Source: Streptomyces roseolus
Lineage (GTDB): Bacteria; Actinomycetota; Actinomycetes; Streptomycetales; Streptomycetaceae
Direction of reading: 5' to 3'
NCBI RefSeq assembly: GCF_014649855.1
Contig: NZ_BMTV01000001.1
Coordinates: 231,925-295,924 of the forward strand
DNA length: 64,000 nt
This document shows positions 21,650 to 30,880 of the stretch, in pieces. Each line of letters starts with the position of its first letter. The stretch's first letter is position 1. Made by a program: the position numbers and the translations under genes. Under the pieces are notes generated by a model, which was not told the DNA's origin, made no database searches, and saw only the letters and a program-made list of their open reading frames with translations.

Positions 21650-22144
21650 CTACGGCTGGGGCGGCAGGCCGAACTCCTCCTGGTTGATCTTCATGGTGCT
21701 CTCGGCGATGGCGTTGCTGACCACCGCGTTGGCCTCCTCGCGGATGTCCGGGTGCTCGTCGAGGTAGGCGATGAGTTCGGCGTTGACCCGCCGGTACGCG
21801 TGCTGGGCTCTCTGGGCGGCCGCGTTGGCGGCCACGACGGTGTCGATCAGTTCCATGGCGCGGCCGGCGGCGGCCAGGGCCGGCGGGCCGACGAGGTTGG
21901 ACAGCGACACCCCGAAGACCTCAGCGAAGCCGATGGCCTCGTCGAGGTTGATGCGGCGCTTGCCGTTCTCGATCCGCCATACCGCCGACGGGTTCATCTC
22001 GTAGCCGGCCTCGTTGAGGCGGTCGGAGAGCGTGGTGGTGCTCCAGCCACGGTTCTCGCGCTCGGCCTTGATCCGCTTGGCGGCGTTGTCCTCGCCCTTG
22101 AGCAGGACACCCTCGGATGCGTCCTCGCTGTTATCGTCGGGCAT
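21650..22144 (-). CDS. XRE-family element regulator
   Basis: 164 residues. Helix-turn-helix at about 25-85, with STTTLSDRLNEAGY and PSAVWRIENGKRRINLDEA, then a helical C terminus. ATG 22144 follows GGAAGGAGGGG. It faces away from the DUF3631 gene and probably represses the element's replication/transfer promoter in the 280-base divergent region, where GCTGCTTGCAT and GCTGCTCTGCAT stand as direct repeats. Confidence 0.82.
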   Translation of the reverse strand: MPDDNSEDASEGVLLKGEDNAAKRIKAERENRGWSTTTLSDRLNEAGYEMNPSAVWRIENGKRRINLDEAIGFAEVFGVSLSNLVGPPALAAAGRAMELIDTVVAANAAAQRAQHAYRRVNAELIAYLDEHPDIREEANAVVSNAIAESTMKINQEEFGLPPQP

Positions 22145-22211
22145 CGACCCCTCCTTCCTCTCGCAGCATGTCCCTGCAATTCGCAGCAGCCTAAACAGTA
22201 CACCACGTTCT

Positions 22212-22235
22212 GCTGCTTGCATAGCTGCTCTGCAT
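22212..22235. promoter_or_regulatory. Direct-repeat candidate operator between XRE and DUF3631 genes
   Basis: GCTGCTTGCAT (22212-22222) and GCTGCTCTGCAT (22224-22235) lie about one helical turn apart, 68 bases from the XRE start. Confidence 0.35.
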
Positions 22236-22305
22236 GTGGCATGGTTGTTGTGCTGGACCGCTGCTGTCCGCAGGAGACCGCCAGCACCTAGCCAGACATG
22301 CAAAA

Positions 22306-22336
22306 AGCCCCCCGGTGCTTGCGACACCGAGGGGCT
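22306..22336 (+). terminator. Hairpin in the leader of the DUF3631 gene
   Basis: Arms AGCCCCCCGGTG and CACCGAGGGGCT pair with one mismatch, flanked by A-rich sequence. Lying between promoter region and gene, it could attenuate transcription of the replication gene. Confidence 0.45.
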
Positions 22337-22425
22337 CAAAGCGCAAACCTCACGCCGCCCATCCCTGAACGACTACCTGCAGTGCCGGGATTGCCGTCCC
22401 ATATGGCCGCAGATTGAGGAGCTCG

Positions 22426-23637
22426 ATGTCCAGTATGGACGAAGCCACCCCGAACACGCCATCGCTTCCCGTCGAGTGGCCGCCGACCGCCGTCCCCGGC
22501 CAGCCGACCGCCCCGCCGCCCGACGCGCACTCCGAGGGCGTAGATGTCCTGGACCTGCTCCGGGACGCGATCCGGCGCTACGTCGTGATGCCGAGCGACG
22601 AGGCCCTGACCGCGACCACGCTGTGGGCGGCGGCGACCCATCTGCAGACGGTGTGGCAGCACGCGCCGCGCCTGGCGGTGGTCGGACCGGCCAAGCGCTG
22701 CGGGAAGTCGAGGCTCCTCGAAGTCCTGATCGAGGCGGTCCACGAGCCGCTGATCACGGTCAACGCCTCCGCTGCAGCGATCTTCCGGTCGATCGGCGAG
22801 GGCAACCCGCCCACGCTCCTCGTGGACGAGGTCGACACCATCTTCGGCAGCCCGAAGGTCGCGGAGAAGAACGAGGAGATGCGCGGCCTGCTCAATGCCG
22901 GCCACCAGCGCAACCGGCCCACCCTCCGGGTCTCCGGCCCCAACCACGAGGTGGTCAAGTTCGACACCTTCGCCATGGCCGCCCTCGCCGGAATCGGCGA
23001 CCTCCCCGACACGATCATGGACCGGTCGGTCGTCATCCGCATGCGGCGGCGAGCCGAGACCGAGACGGTCAGCTTCTGGCGCTACGGCCGCGACGACCTG
23101 GCCGTACGCGAGCTCCGGACCCGGCTGGCGGCCTGGCTGGCCTCCGTACGCGAGAAGGCGCTCGCCCTGGAGCCGAAGATGCCGGTCGAGGACCGCGCCG
23201 CCGACACCTGGGCGCCGCTGATCAGCGTCGCCGACCTCGCGGGCGGACACTGGCCCGTCCTGGCCCGCACCGCGTGCACCGCCATGACCGACTACGAGGC
23301 CGGGCGGGACGAGGACGGCGGGCTCAAGATCCGCATCCTCGCCGACATCCGCCGCGCCTTCGCCTCCGAAGGGGACCAGGCGGCGATCCGCACCGGCCGC
23401 CTCCTGGAGATCCTCAACGCCGACCCCGAGGCGCCCTGGGCCGAGCACAGCCCCAACGGGCTCACCCCGCGCGGCCTGCAGATTCTGCTCCAGGACTACG
23501 GCATCAAGTCGGCCAACCGCCGCTTCCCCGGCGGCAACCAGGCCAAGGGCTTCACCCGCGCCCAGTTCGCCGACGCCTGGGCCCGCTACTGCCCGCCCGA
23601 GGCAGCCCCCGCCCTCCCCGTCGAGCCCGGCGCCTGA
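22426..23637 (+). CDS. DUF3631 ATPase, candidate replication helicase of the element
   Basis: 403 residues. Walker A-like VVGPAKRCGKSRLLEVL, Walker B LLVDEVDTIF, then FAMAALAGIGDLPDTIMDRS with an Arg-finger region, and a C-terminal DUF3631 domain. Such proteins are common in actinobacterial integrative elements and phages and are presumed helicase or primase partners for replication of the excised form. ATG at 22426 follows GAGGAG; an upstream TTG is less likely. Confidence 0.8.
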   Translation: MSSMDEATPNTPSLPVEWPPTAVPGQPTAPPPDAHSEGVDVLDLLRDAIRRYVVMPSDEALTATTLWAAATHLQTVWQHAPRLAVVGPAKRCGKSRLLEVLIEAVHEPLITVNASAAAIFRSIGEGNPPTLLVDEVDTIFGSPKVAEKNEEMRGLLNAGHQRNRPTLRVSGPNHEVVKFDTFAMAALAGIGDLPDTIMDRSVVIRMRRRAETETVSFWRYGRDDLAVRELRTRLAAWLASVREKALALEPKMPVEDRAADTWAPLISVADLAGGHWPVLARTACTAMTDYEAGRDEDGGLKIRILADIRRAFASEGDQAAIRTGRLLEILNADPEAPWAEHSPNGLTPRGLQILLQDYGIKSANRRFPGGNQAKGFTRAQFADAWARYCPPEAAPALPVEPGA

Positions 23638-23998
23638 CCCTCCCCGACTCGTCCCACCCGTCCCCGCGCAGGTCAGCGCGGGGACGAGTCCCCGACCCGC
23701 AACGAGTCGACTCGACATCAACGCCCCACCCGTACCTGCCCTGACCAGCGGCGGGACGGGTGGGACGAGTCCCCACCGCCCACGGCCGCCCACGCCGGGA
23801 TGACCGCACCCAGCCCTGCGCAAGCTCCCTTTCCCCACCCTGGAGACCGCCCTCTTGCACTTCCCTGCCCCAAGCGCCCCAGCAGCCATCCGCGCCGGCA
23901 TCGCGCGTCTCACCTCCGGTGCCACGAACGACGACCTCAGGCAGCGCGATGACTCTGGCGACGCTCGCCGAGCACCCGCATCCGCTGGGGGCCGGCGT
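23638..23998. other. 361-base structured gap, candidate origin
   Basis: No convincing gene. 23646-23664 is the exact reverse complement of 23753-23771 (19 bases), and the loop contains CGAGTCGACTCG (23703-23714, perfect palindrome) and further GGGACGAGTCCCC dyads. A short frame ending at 24002 overlaps the next start but has no support. Position just after the DUF3631 gene and before the transfer genes suits a replication or transfer origin. Confidence 0.45.
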
Positions 23999-24943
23999 GT
24001 GAACCGCACGGGACGCATCGCCCTCGTCATCGGCCTGGTGGCCGTCGTCCTCATGGCCTTCCGGGTCTCGTGGAACGCGCTGTCCGACGTGGCCCGCGCT
24101 ATCGGCGCTGACTCCACCGCCGCCTTCCTCTACCCGATCGTCGTCGACGGCCTGATGGCCCTCGCCCTGATCGCCACGCTCGTGCTAACCGACGCCGACC
24201 GGAAGTTCGCGCTGCGGGTTTTGGCGACCTACACGATCGCCAGCCTCCTGCTGAACTACGTGCACGGCCTCGTACCGGCCCTCCACACCGACTCGATCCA
24301 GTGGGGCCGACTGACCGACCTGGACTACGCGAACTGGGCCCTCGTCCTGCTGGCGACCTCACTCCCGGTCGGGTCGATCTACTTCGGATCCGACCTCGTG
24401 GCCAAGGTGCTGCACCACCACCCTGAGTCGGCCGACTCCCCCGAAGCGGCCTCTGCCCGGTCGGTCGGCGACCAGGCCCTACGGTCGACGCCTGACCGGC
24501 CCGAATCGGCCTCGGAGCAGCTGCCCGAGTCGGCCCCCGTGGAGGTCACCAAGGCACCTGCCACGGGGCCGACCGAAGGAACCGAAGCGGCTCCCGACAC
24601 CCGACCGCCTCGGTCGGCCACGGTGGCGCAGTCGACCGGAGCCACACCGCGCCGAGCGACCGGTCGGGTCCCCGACGCCGCCAAGTCGACCGCCGACCGC
24701 ACCCGCACCGACGCCGACCTCCTCGACAAAGCCCGACTCCTGACCGCCGACTGGACCGACGACCAGCTGACCGCCGAGGGTCTGCGCCGCGAACTACGGA
24801 TCGGCCTGCCCCGGGCCCGCACCCTGCGCGACCGACTGCAGGCCGAGCGGACCGGCCAGGCCCAGCACGCCACGGACGACGGCTTCGAGGCCGGACCACT
24901 CGGCGGACTGAACGAAGCCGCCTCCCCCGTCGGCACCGGCTGA
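23999..24943 (+). CDS. DUF2637 (SpdB2-like) membrane protein
   Basis: 314 residues. Four hydrophobic segments in the first 130 residues (starting IALVIGLVAVVLMAFRVSW) fit the DUF2637 family found in Streptomyces conjugative elements, where the related SpdB proteins aid spread. The C-terminal half is charged and Ser/Pro-rich with a helix-turn-helix-like end (LRRELRIGLPRARTLRDRL). GTG at 23999 precedes NRTGRIAL directly. Confidence 0.8.
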   Translation: MNRTGRIALVIGLVAVVLMAFRVSWNALSDVARAIGADSTAAFLYPIVVDGLMALALIATLVLTDADRKFALRVLATYTIASLLLNYVHGLVPALHTDSIQWGRLTDLDYANWALVLLATSLPVGSIYFGSDLVAKVLHHHPESADSPEAASARSVGDQALRSTPDRPESASEQLPESAPVEVTKAPATGPTEGTEAAPDTRPPRSATVAQSTGATPRRATGRVPDAAKSTADRTRTDADLLDKARLLTADWTDDQLTAEGLRRELRIGLPRARTLRDRLQAERTGQAQHATDDGFEAGPLGGLNEAASPVGTG

Positions 24944-25049
24944 CCCTCACAGCGCCCTGACCCGCCCTCCAACGCATCCCGTGTCCCCATGCAGCCGAGC
25001 ACGGGGCCGCGGGGCCGCACACACCCAAGCACCCACGGAGAACCGGCCC

Positions 25050-25673
25050 ATGCACGACCCGAACCACGAACTCCCCACCACCCAGCAGGAGACGACTGCC
25101 GGCCTCAACCGCGCAGCAAGGTATGGCGTTGGACCGTCCAGTGGCCGGTCCATCGCGGAAGCCTCCGCCCCGGGGGTGGCGGAGGCGGCGGGTCCCCGGC
25201 GCGAGGGCGCACCGGGAACAGGGGGTGTGCGCGCGGCGGACGAGGCCGCGCTGCACCGTGTCGCCCGCCGTCGCGCCCGCCAGGACGTGCAGCGCAAGGA
25301 GCGTGTCGACGTCCGCTACAGCGTCGACGAGAAGCAGGCGATCTGCGCGGAAGCCAGCCGCCGCGGTCTGGCCGGCTCGCACTTCGTCGGCGCCGTCGTC
25401 ATGGCCCACATCAACGGCGACCTCACCCTTCCCGCCGAACGGACCGCCATCGACGACCTGATCGACGAGTACGCGGCCCTGCGCGAGCAGGTCGCCAGGA
25501 TCGGCACCAACGCGAACCAGATCGCCAAGCGCCTCAACTCCGGCGGCGACACACACCCTGTGGACGCCGCCGTCCTCGCCGAAGCCGCACGGCTCGTTGC
25601 CCTCGTCCAGGACACGGTCAAGGCGGTCGACACCGCCGCCGATGTGGCGGCCACAACCCGCCTGGCGGCATGA
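25050..25673 (+). CDS. mobC: MobC-type relaxosome accessory protein
   Basis: 207 residues. The C-terminal 130 match MobC: VDVRYSVDEKQAI, then AALREQVARIGTNANQIAKRLN. MobC opens and marks the transfer origin and helps the relaxase. The first 70 residues are low complexity. ATG 25050 follows GGAG at nine bases. The stop overlaps the relaxase start (ATGA). Confidence 0.88.
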   Translation: MHDPNHELPTTQQETTAGLNRAARYGVGPSSGRSIAEASAPGVAEAAGPRREGAPGTGGVRAADEAALHRVARRRARQDVQRKERVDVRYSVDEKQAICAEASRRGLAGSHFVGAVVMAHINGDLTLPAERTAIDDLIDEYAALREQVARIGTNANQIAKRLNSGGDTHPVDAAVLAEAARLVALVQDTVKAVDTAADVAATTRLAA

Positions 25674-27340
25674 TGATCGCGAAGATCGGCAAGCCCGGCC
25701 GCAAGACCAGGGGCGTCCTGAACTACCTGTTCGGGCCCGGCCGGGCCAACGAGCACGCCGACCCCCACCTCGTCGCCTCCTGGGACGGCTTCGCCCCCGA
25801 CCCCGGTCGCGACCCCGACGCCACCCTCGCCCAGCTCGCCACCGCCCTCGACCTGCGGGTCAAGCAGGCCGGCCACAAGGCGCCGAAGGGCCACGTGTGG
25901 CACTGCTCGATCCGCGCCGCCCCCGAGGACCGCCACCTGACCGACGACGAGTGGGCCACCATCGCCCGCCGCGTCCTGAACGCCACCGGCGTCGCCCCCG
26001 CCGGCGACCCCGACGCCTGCCGCTGGGTCGCCGTCCGCCACGCCGACGACCACATCCACATCGTCGCCACCAAGGTCCGAGGCGACCTCCGCCCGCCACG
26101 GAACTGGAACGACTTCGTACGCGCCGACAAGGAACTCGTCGCCATCGAGAAGGAGTACGGCCTCCGCCAGATCCCGCGCGGAGACCGCGCCGCCGCCAAA
26201 CGCCCCACCCGCGCCGAACAGGAGAAGGCCCGCCGCACAGGGACCGCCCGAACGTCTCGGGAACGCCTGCGCACCATCGTCCGCACCGCCGTCTCGGCCG
26301 CCACCACCATCGAGGAACTCTTCCGAATCATCGAAGGGACCGGGGCCCTCGTCGACGTCCAGTACTTCCCCTCTGGCGACATCCGCGGCTACAAGGTTGC
26401 CCTCGCCGGCGACACCAACGCCCAGGGCGAACCGGTGTGGTTCTCCGGCTCAACCCTCGCCCCCGACCTCTCCTACCCCAAGATCGCCGAACGCCTCACG
26501 ACCACAGCCACAACCCCGGCGGAGCCGACGGAAGCCACCACCTGGCGACGGCTCGCCATCGCCGTCGACAAGATGCCCGACCACCTCGCCCAGAGCGAGG
26601 ACGAGAACGGTCAGGCCTACATCGCCGTACTCCTCGAAGCCCTCGACGCGCTGCCCGTGCTCGCTCCCGCCGATCTCCGGCCCCAGCTCCTCCAGGCCGC
26701 CACCGCCTTCGAGCACGCCGGCAGGTCCCGTATCGCCGCCCACCACCAGCAGGCCCAGGCCATCCGGCAGGCGGTGAAAGCGATCCTGCGACAGCCCGCC
26801 CCCAAGGACGGCACGCTCCTCGTGCTCGCCCTCGACGCCCTCGTGCTCGCGGTCATCGCCGCTCAGCACTGGCACCGAACCCGATCCCACCACCAGCAGG
26901 CCGAGGCCGCACAGCAAGCAGTCGTCCACCTCCGCGCGGCCCACCGAACCGCAGCCGCCGAGTCCTTGACCACGCTCCGCCACCGGGGTGAGCTTCTCCC
27001 GCAGTGGCAGCTGAACCGGCAGGTCGCCGCAGTACGCCACGCTCTGCCCGACCTGGCCGAGCGGATCCTCGCCGAGCCCGACTGGCCCGCCCTGGCTGCC
27101 ACCCTCAACGAGGCCACAGCAGCCGGCCACTCCCCCGCCCGACTCCTCGCCCAAGCCGCCGGCCAACGCGAGCTCGACACCGCCCACAACCTCAGCGAAG
27201 TCCTGGCCTGGCGCCTTAACCGCTTGCGGGACCCCATGACCGAAAGGCCCTCGGCCCGCATAGCTGCGACCCCGATTCATCCCGGCTCCACCACCCCACC
27301 GCATGCCCCACCCACGGCCTCCCGGCCAAGGAGCAGGTGA
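25670..27340 (+). CDS. mobA: MobA-type relaxase (mobilization nuclease)
   Basis: 556 residues. The N-terminal relaxase domain has the likely nicking Tyr in LNYLFGPGRANEH and the metal-binding VRHADDHIHIVATKV. It would nick the element at oriT and pilot the strand. The C-terminal 350 residues are helical without a helicase motif. Coupled to mobC by ATGA overlap. Since no translocase gene is present, transfer would borrow another element's machinery. Confidence 0.9.
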   Translation: MMIAKIGKPGRKTRGVLNYLFGPGRANEHADPHLVASWDGFAPDPGRDPDATLAQLATALDLRVKQAGHKAPKGHVWHCSIRAAPEDRHLTDDEWATIARRVLNATGVAPAGDPDACRWVAVRHADDHIHIVATKVRGDLRPPRNWNDFVRADKELVAIEKEYGLRQIPRGDRAAAKRPTRAEQEKARRTGTARTSRERLRTIVRTAVSAATTIEELFRIIEGTGALVDVQYFPSGDIRGYKVALAGDTNAQGEPVWFSGSTLAPDLSYPKIAERLTTTATTPAEPTEATTWRRLAIAVDKMPDHLAQSEDENGQAYIAVLLEALDALPVLAPADLRPQLLQAATAFEHAGRSRIAAHHQQAQAIRQAVKAILRQPAPKDGTLLVLALDALVLAVIAAQHWHRTRSHHQQAEAAQQAVVHLRAAHRTAAAESLTTLRHRGELLPQWQLNRQVAAVRHALPDLAERILAEPDWPALAATLNEATAAGHSPARLLAQAAGQRELDTAHNLSEVLAWRLNRLRDPMTERPSARIAATPIHPGSTTPPHAPPTASRPRSR

Positions 27341-27372
27341 CACGGCGCTCACCGCACGTGACGCATCGGCGT

Positions 27373-27521
27373 GTCCATTCAGTGGACAGCCGGACCGTTC
27401 TCTCGGTGAACCGTCCCCGTGTCCACCCGGTGAACGCCCCCTTGTTCACTGCGTGAACAAGGGGGCGTTGCTCCATCAGCGCGTTCCGAATCGGAACACT
27501 CTCTCTGTTCCGAACCGGAAC
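27373..27521. repeat. Array of six 15-base dyads, mostly at 24-base steps
   Basis: GTCCATTCAGTGGAC (27373), GTTCTCTCGGTGAAC (27397), GTCCACCCGGTGAAC (27421), GTTCACTGCGTGAAC (27444), GTTCCGAATCGGAAC (27483) and GTTCCGAACCGGAAC (27507). Starts are 24, 24, 23, 39 and 24 bases apart. The fourth is the centre of a longer hairpin, 27433-27469. Iteron, operator array or transfer origin are possible. Confidence 0.7.
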
Positions 27522-27538
27522 AGGTGGCCGCCGTACGA

Positions 27539-27778
27539 TCAGCCGCTGTGGTTGAGGACGTTGCCGCTGGTGCAGTGGTTGACGGTGTCGCCGACCCACG
27601 CCCCACCCACCGGGACGACCGCAAGCTCCTGGAAACAGACTGCAGCGGCGCTGAAGTTCCAGTTGTTCGCGGCGTTCACCCCCGGCCCGAAGTTGCTGTC
27701 GTGGCCGTCGGCGTGGGCAGGGGCGGCCAGGGCCAGGCTCGTGAGGGCCAGGGCGGCAACGGAGATGATCTTCTTCAT
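27539..27778 (-). CDS. Small secreted protein
   Basis: 79 residues. MKKIISVAALALTSLALAAP followed by AHA is a clear Sec signal. The mature part is about 55 residues with NNWNFS, two cysteines and GNVLNHS at the end. It may be a small cell-wall-associated protein; resemblance to chaplins is slight and not enough to name it. ATG at 27778 begins the signal; the seven-residue longer frame is rejected. The dyad array lies just downstream of its stop. Confidence 0.7.
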   Translation of the reverse strand: MKKIISVAALALTSLALAAPAHADGHDSNFGPGVNAANNWNFSAAAVCFQELAVVPVGGAWVGDTVNHCTSGNVLNHSG

Positions 27779-27942
27779 GGTCCGCCAACCGCCGACCACC
27801 CTCCACGGTTACGGCGGCCTGGCAACAATCCGCCGGACGCCCCCTCCGGCCGCCGTCCCTCTGGGTACCGTGCTGGTGACGAACTCCGCACGGACAGACC
27901 GGAGCACCCGCACGGCCGTCCGGCGGTTGGGGAGGTGTCCTG

Positions 27943-29175
27943 ATGCTGGAGGAAGCCGAGGAGATCGGCCGGCGCGTCCGCAGGGCGCGGCTGCGGCTGG
28001 GGATGCCGCAGGCGGATCTGGCCACGGCCCTGGGGAAATCGCAGGGCTGGGTGTCGAAGATGGAGCGGGGCCTGATCGAGCTGGACCGGGTCGGGCTGCT
28101 CAACCAGGTGGCCGCCGAGCTGCACGTTCACCCGAACGACCTGATCGGCCGCCCGTACAGCAGCTCCCCGGACGACAACCAGTGGCAGATCGCCGCCTCG
28201 TCGATCCTGCGCGAGCTGCGCCGCTACGACCTCGCCCCCGTCTTCGACGGGACGCCGAGGCCGGCGCCGCAGCTGTGGCGGGAGGTGACGCGGCTCCACC
28301 GGCTCCGGGACACCGCCGCCAACGTGGCGATCCTCCGCGTCCTGCCCGACCTGTTCCGCGAGGCTCGCGCCCTGGCGGAAGTCTCGGCGGAGGGGCACGA
28401 TCGGGAGGAGGCGTACGCGATCTACGCGGTCTGCTGCAAGTTCGCCCACACCGCCGCCCACTCCCTCGGCCACCCCGAGCTCGTCGCAATGGCCTGCGAG
28501 CGGGCCGCCTGGTCGGCCCGCCTCTCCGGGGACCCGGTGCTGCCCGCCGTCGCGGACTGGATGCGGGTCTGGGACATGTGGGCGACGGCCGACTGGGAGG
28601 ACGCGCTGACGCTCTCGGACAAGGCGATCGGGTCGGTGCAGCAGACGTATGAGCACGGCGACCCGCTGGCCGTACGGGCCTGGGGGACCCTCCAGCTCCG
28701 CGCTGCGATCTCGGCCGCCCGCGCCGGACGCCCGTCCGAGGCGGAGGACCGGATCGGGTACGCGAAGGACGCCGCCGAGCGGATGGACGCGTACGTCGGT
28801 GCGCCGGTGTACGACCGGCACTCGCTGACGTTCTCCGCCGGGAACGTGCAGATCCACGCGATCAGCGTGGCCCTGGAGATGGGCGAGCAGGGCAAGGCCC
28901 TGGAGATCAACCGCCGCACCAGCCCCGAACTCGTCGGCGCGCTCCCCAACTCCCGTCAGGGACACCACCACATGGACATCGCGCGGGCCTGGCTGTGGGA
29001 CGGCAACCGCGACAAGGCCCTCGTCGAGCTGGAGACCGCCGAGCGGATCGCGCCCCAGCTCGTACGGAACCACCCAATCGCCCGCTCCACCCTCCGAAGC
29101 ATCGTGTACGCCGAACGGGCATCCACGCGCGAGAAGTTGCGGCGCATGTCCGACCGCTTTCACCTGGACGGATAG
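27943..29175 (+). CDS. XRE regulator with helical (TPR-like) sensor
   Basis: 410 residues. N-terminal XRE helix-turn-helix (about 8-65; RLGMPQADLATALGKSQGWV and KMERGLIELDRVG). The remaining 330 residues are paired helices as in Streptomyces TPR-type XRE regulators. ATG 27943 follows GGAGGTG. It heads the cargo block that runs to alaS and is divergent from the secreted protein, so it may control both. Confidence 0.85.
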   Translation: MLEEAEEIGRRVRRARLRLGMPQADLATALGKSQGWVSKMERGLIELDRVGLLNQVAAELHVHPNDLIGRPYSSSPDDNQWQIAASSILRELRRYDLAPVFDGTPRPAPQLWREVTRLHRLRDTAANVAILRVLPDLFREARALAEVSAEGHDREEAYAIYAVCCKFAHTAAHSLGHPELVAMACERAAWSARLSGDPVLPAVADWMRVWDMWATADWEDALTLSDKAIGSVQQTYEHGDPLAVRAWGTLQLRAAISAARAGRPSEAEDRIGYAKDAAERMDAYVGAPVYDRHSLTFSAGNVQIHAISVALEMGEQGKALEINRRTSPELVGALPNSRQGHHHMDIARAWLWDGNRDKALVELETAERIAPQLVRNHPIARSTLRSIVYAERASTREKLRRMSDRFHLDG

Positions 29176-29230
29176 GGGTCGTATTCCTCCGGCTCATATT
29201 CGGGGTCGCGGCCGTCCCTAACTTCGGGGC

Positions 29231-29674
29231 ATGACCGGACGACGCACACCTCATCTCCCTTCCGAGGGACCGGAGTTACGCCTGGCGGTTCCCTTCGCGC
29301 CCCGACTCGGCGACCTCGCCGCCGACACCGCCCACAGTGGTCATGTCGGCGTCGTGGTCGCCCTCCCCGGCGAGGACTCCGCCACCACCTACCACCTGCG
29401 CCCGCCCGGCGGCGGCCCCACCTGGTCCGCGCCGGCCGACGGCTCCACGCTGCTCCCGGTGCCCGCGCAGATCACGCACGCAACCCTGCTTACCAGCGGG
29501 GACGCGGTCTACGACCCGCGTACCAACCAGGGCTCGCTGCCCATCGTGTTCCACTTCGCCGACGGATCGACCAGCGAGGGCGCCCTCGTCCTCGCCCCGG
29601 CGGAGCTGGAACGGCTGCACGCCCAGACCGGGCGCCTCCTCGCCAGCCACGACAAGGCCAGTGGCCTCGTATGA
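29231..29674 (+). CDS. Unknown cargo protein A
   Basis: 147 residues, not recognised. No signal peptide or membrane segment. A VGVVVALPGE strand and a C-terminal LAPAELERLHAQ helix are the only notable segments. Its stop overlaps the next start (ATGA), so the two are coupled. Confidence 0.6.
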   Translation: MTGRRTPHLPSEGPELRLAVPFAPRLGDLAADTAHSGHVGVVVALPGEDSATTYHLRPPGGGPTWSAPADGSTLLPVPAQITHATLLTSGDAVYDPRTNQGSLPIVFHFADGSTSEGALVLAPAELERLHAQTGRLLASHDKASGLV

Positions 29675-29889
29675 GCAGGTCCCGCCACCGCCGGCGCCCG
29701 GCCCCCGTACGCGCAAGGGCTGATCGCAGCGGCCGGTACGCCCTCACGTTCCTGGCCCTCGTCGGTCTGGCCGGGCCCGCCTGGGCCCTGCGGTCCCAGA
29801 CCGACCACCTCCTCGGCTCCCCGGGCCACAGGGCTGCCGTGGCCGTGCCGGACGCGCCTCCGTTCCCCCATGCCATCACCGACCGCTGA
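29671..29889 (+). CDS. Small membrane-anchored protein
   Basis: 72 residues: very basic N terminus, one hydrophobic segment (about 24-41, ALTFLALVGLAGPAWAL), short outside tail. ATGA overlap with the preceding gene. Function unknown. Confidence 0.5.
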   Translation: MSRSRHRRRPAPVRARADRSGRYALTFLALVGLAGPAWALRSQTDHLLGSPGHRAAVAVPDAPPFPHAITDR

Positions 29890-30004
29890 ACGGCCCTCCG
29901 CCGAGGAGACCCGGAGCCGGCCTCCCCGTACCGCTCCCGCACCACTCGGCGGAGGGCGACCAGCCACGTCCTCCCTCAGACTCGCGAAAGGTGAATCGAA
30001 TCCG

Positions 30005-30835
30005 ATGGACACCTTGACCGCCCTTGCCGGGCAGATCGCCCAGCTCGACACCGTCGACCCTGCTCAGCTGGAGCGGATGCGCCACGAGGCCCTGACGGCC
30101 CAAGCGCCCTGGAAGGCCGAGTACAGCGCCTACCAGTCCGGGGGCTGGTGGACGACGTCGCTGATGAACGCGTCCGGCGACCCCGCCGACGTCACGATCG
30201 GCGACTGCGCGGCCCAGCCGACCGACCTGCTGAAGCGGATGCCGGCCACCGCCGCCCTGCTGAACGAACTCGGCCTGAACTATATGTGGGTGCGGCTCGC
30301 CCGCCTCGAACCCAACGCCTTCCTCTGGGAACACCGCGACTACGACGAACTCGACCAGGTCGAGCGCCACCGCCTGCACATTCCGCTCCACACCAACACG
30401 TCGGCGTTCCTCGTCACCGGCGGCACCAAGGTGCACATGACCGGCGGGCGGATCTGGCGGCTGACGCCGACGTACGCGCACGGGGTGTGCAACCTGCTCG
30501 GGCCGGACCGGATCCACCTGATCGCCGACGTGTACGCCGACGACACCTACCGGCGCCTCGCCCGCCGGCCCACGCTCCACCCCGGTTCCGCCGAGCCGCT
30601 GCCCGTGGCCGGTCCGGCGGTGATCGCCGAGCGGCTCCAGGCCGCCCGCGCGATGGCCGACCTCGGCTACGCGGACGCGGCCGAGCGCATGCTGCTGCGG
30701 CTCTTCTACACGTACGCGCTGCCCGAGGGCGCGGTCTACGACCTGATCGCGGAGCTACACACCTCGCTCGGCGACGAGGAGGCCGTCACGCGCTGGACGA
30801 CCGCCAAGCGCCGCCTCCTCGCTCTCACGGCCTGA
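30005..30835 (+). CDS. Aspartyl/asparaginyl beta-hydroxylase-like 2-oxoglutarate oxygenase
   Basis: 276 residues. The core (about 60-180) shows the Fe(II) ligands expected of the family: WEHRDYDE (His-x-Asp), RHRLHIPLHTN with an Arg for 2-oxoglutarate, and YAHGVCN with the distal His. These enzymes hydroxylate Asp/Asn or related amino-acid units; the target here is unknown. A helical C terminus (about 200-276) is extra. ATG 30005 gives a start close to the helix LTALAGQIAQL. First catalytic gene of the cargo block. Confidence 0.78.
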   Translation: MDTLTALAGQIAQLDTVDPAQLERMRHEALTAQAPWKAEYSAYQSGGWWTTSLMNASGDPADVTIGDCAAQPTDLLKRMPATAALLNELGLNYMWVRLARLEPNAFLWEHRDYDELDQVERHRLHIPLHTNTSAFLVTGGTKVHMTGGRIWRLTPTYAHGVCNLLGPDRIHLIADVYADDTYRRLARRPTLHPGSAEPLPVAGPAVIAERLQAARAMADLGYADAAERMLLRLFYTYALPEGAVYDLIAELHTSLGDEEAVTRWTTAKRRLLALTA

Positions 30836-30880
30836 CCACCCGCTCGAACCTGCATGCCGGAATCCGATCGGAGGACGCAC

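Noticed and set aside
23760..24002. 80-codon frame before the DUF2637 gene
   Set aside because: No ribosome site, Pro/Ser-rich noise, and it runs over the inverted-repeat region.
27373..27521. CRISPR array
   Set aside because: Repeats are short, palindromic and variable, and the gaps between them (9 bases in most cases) are far too short for spacers; no cas genes.
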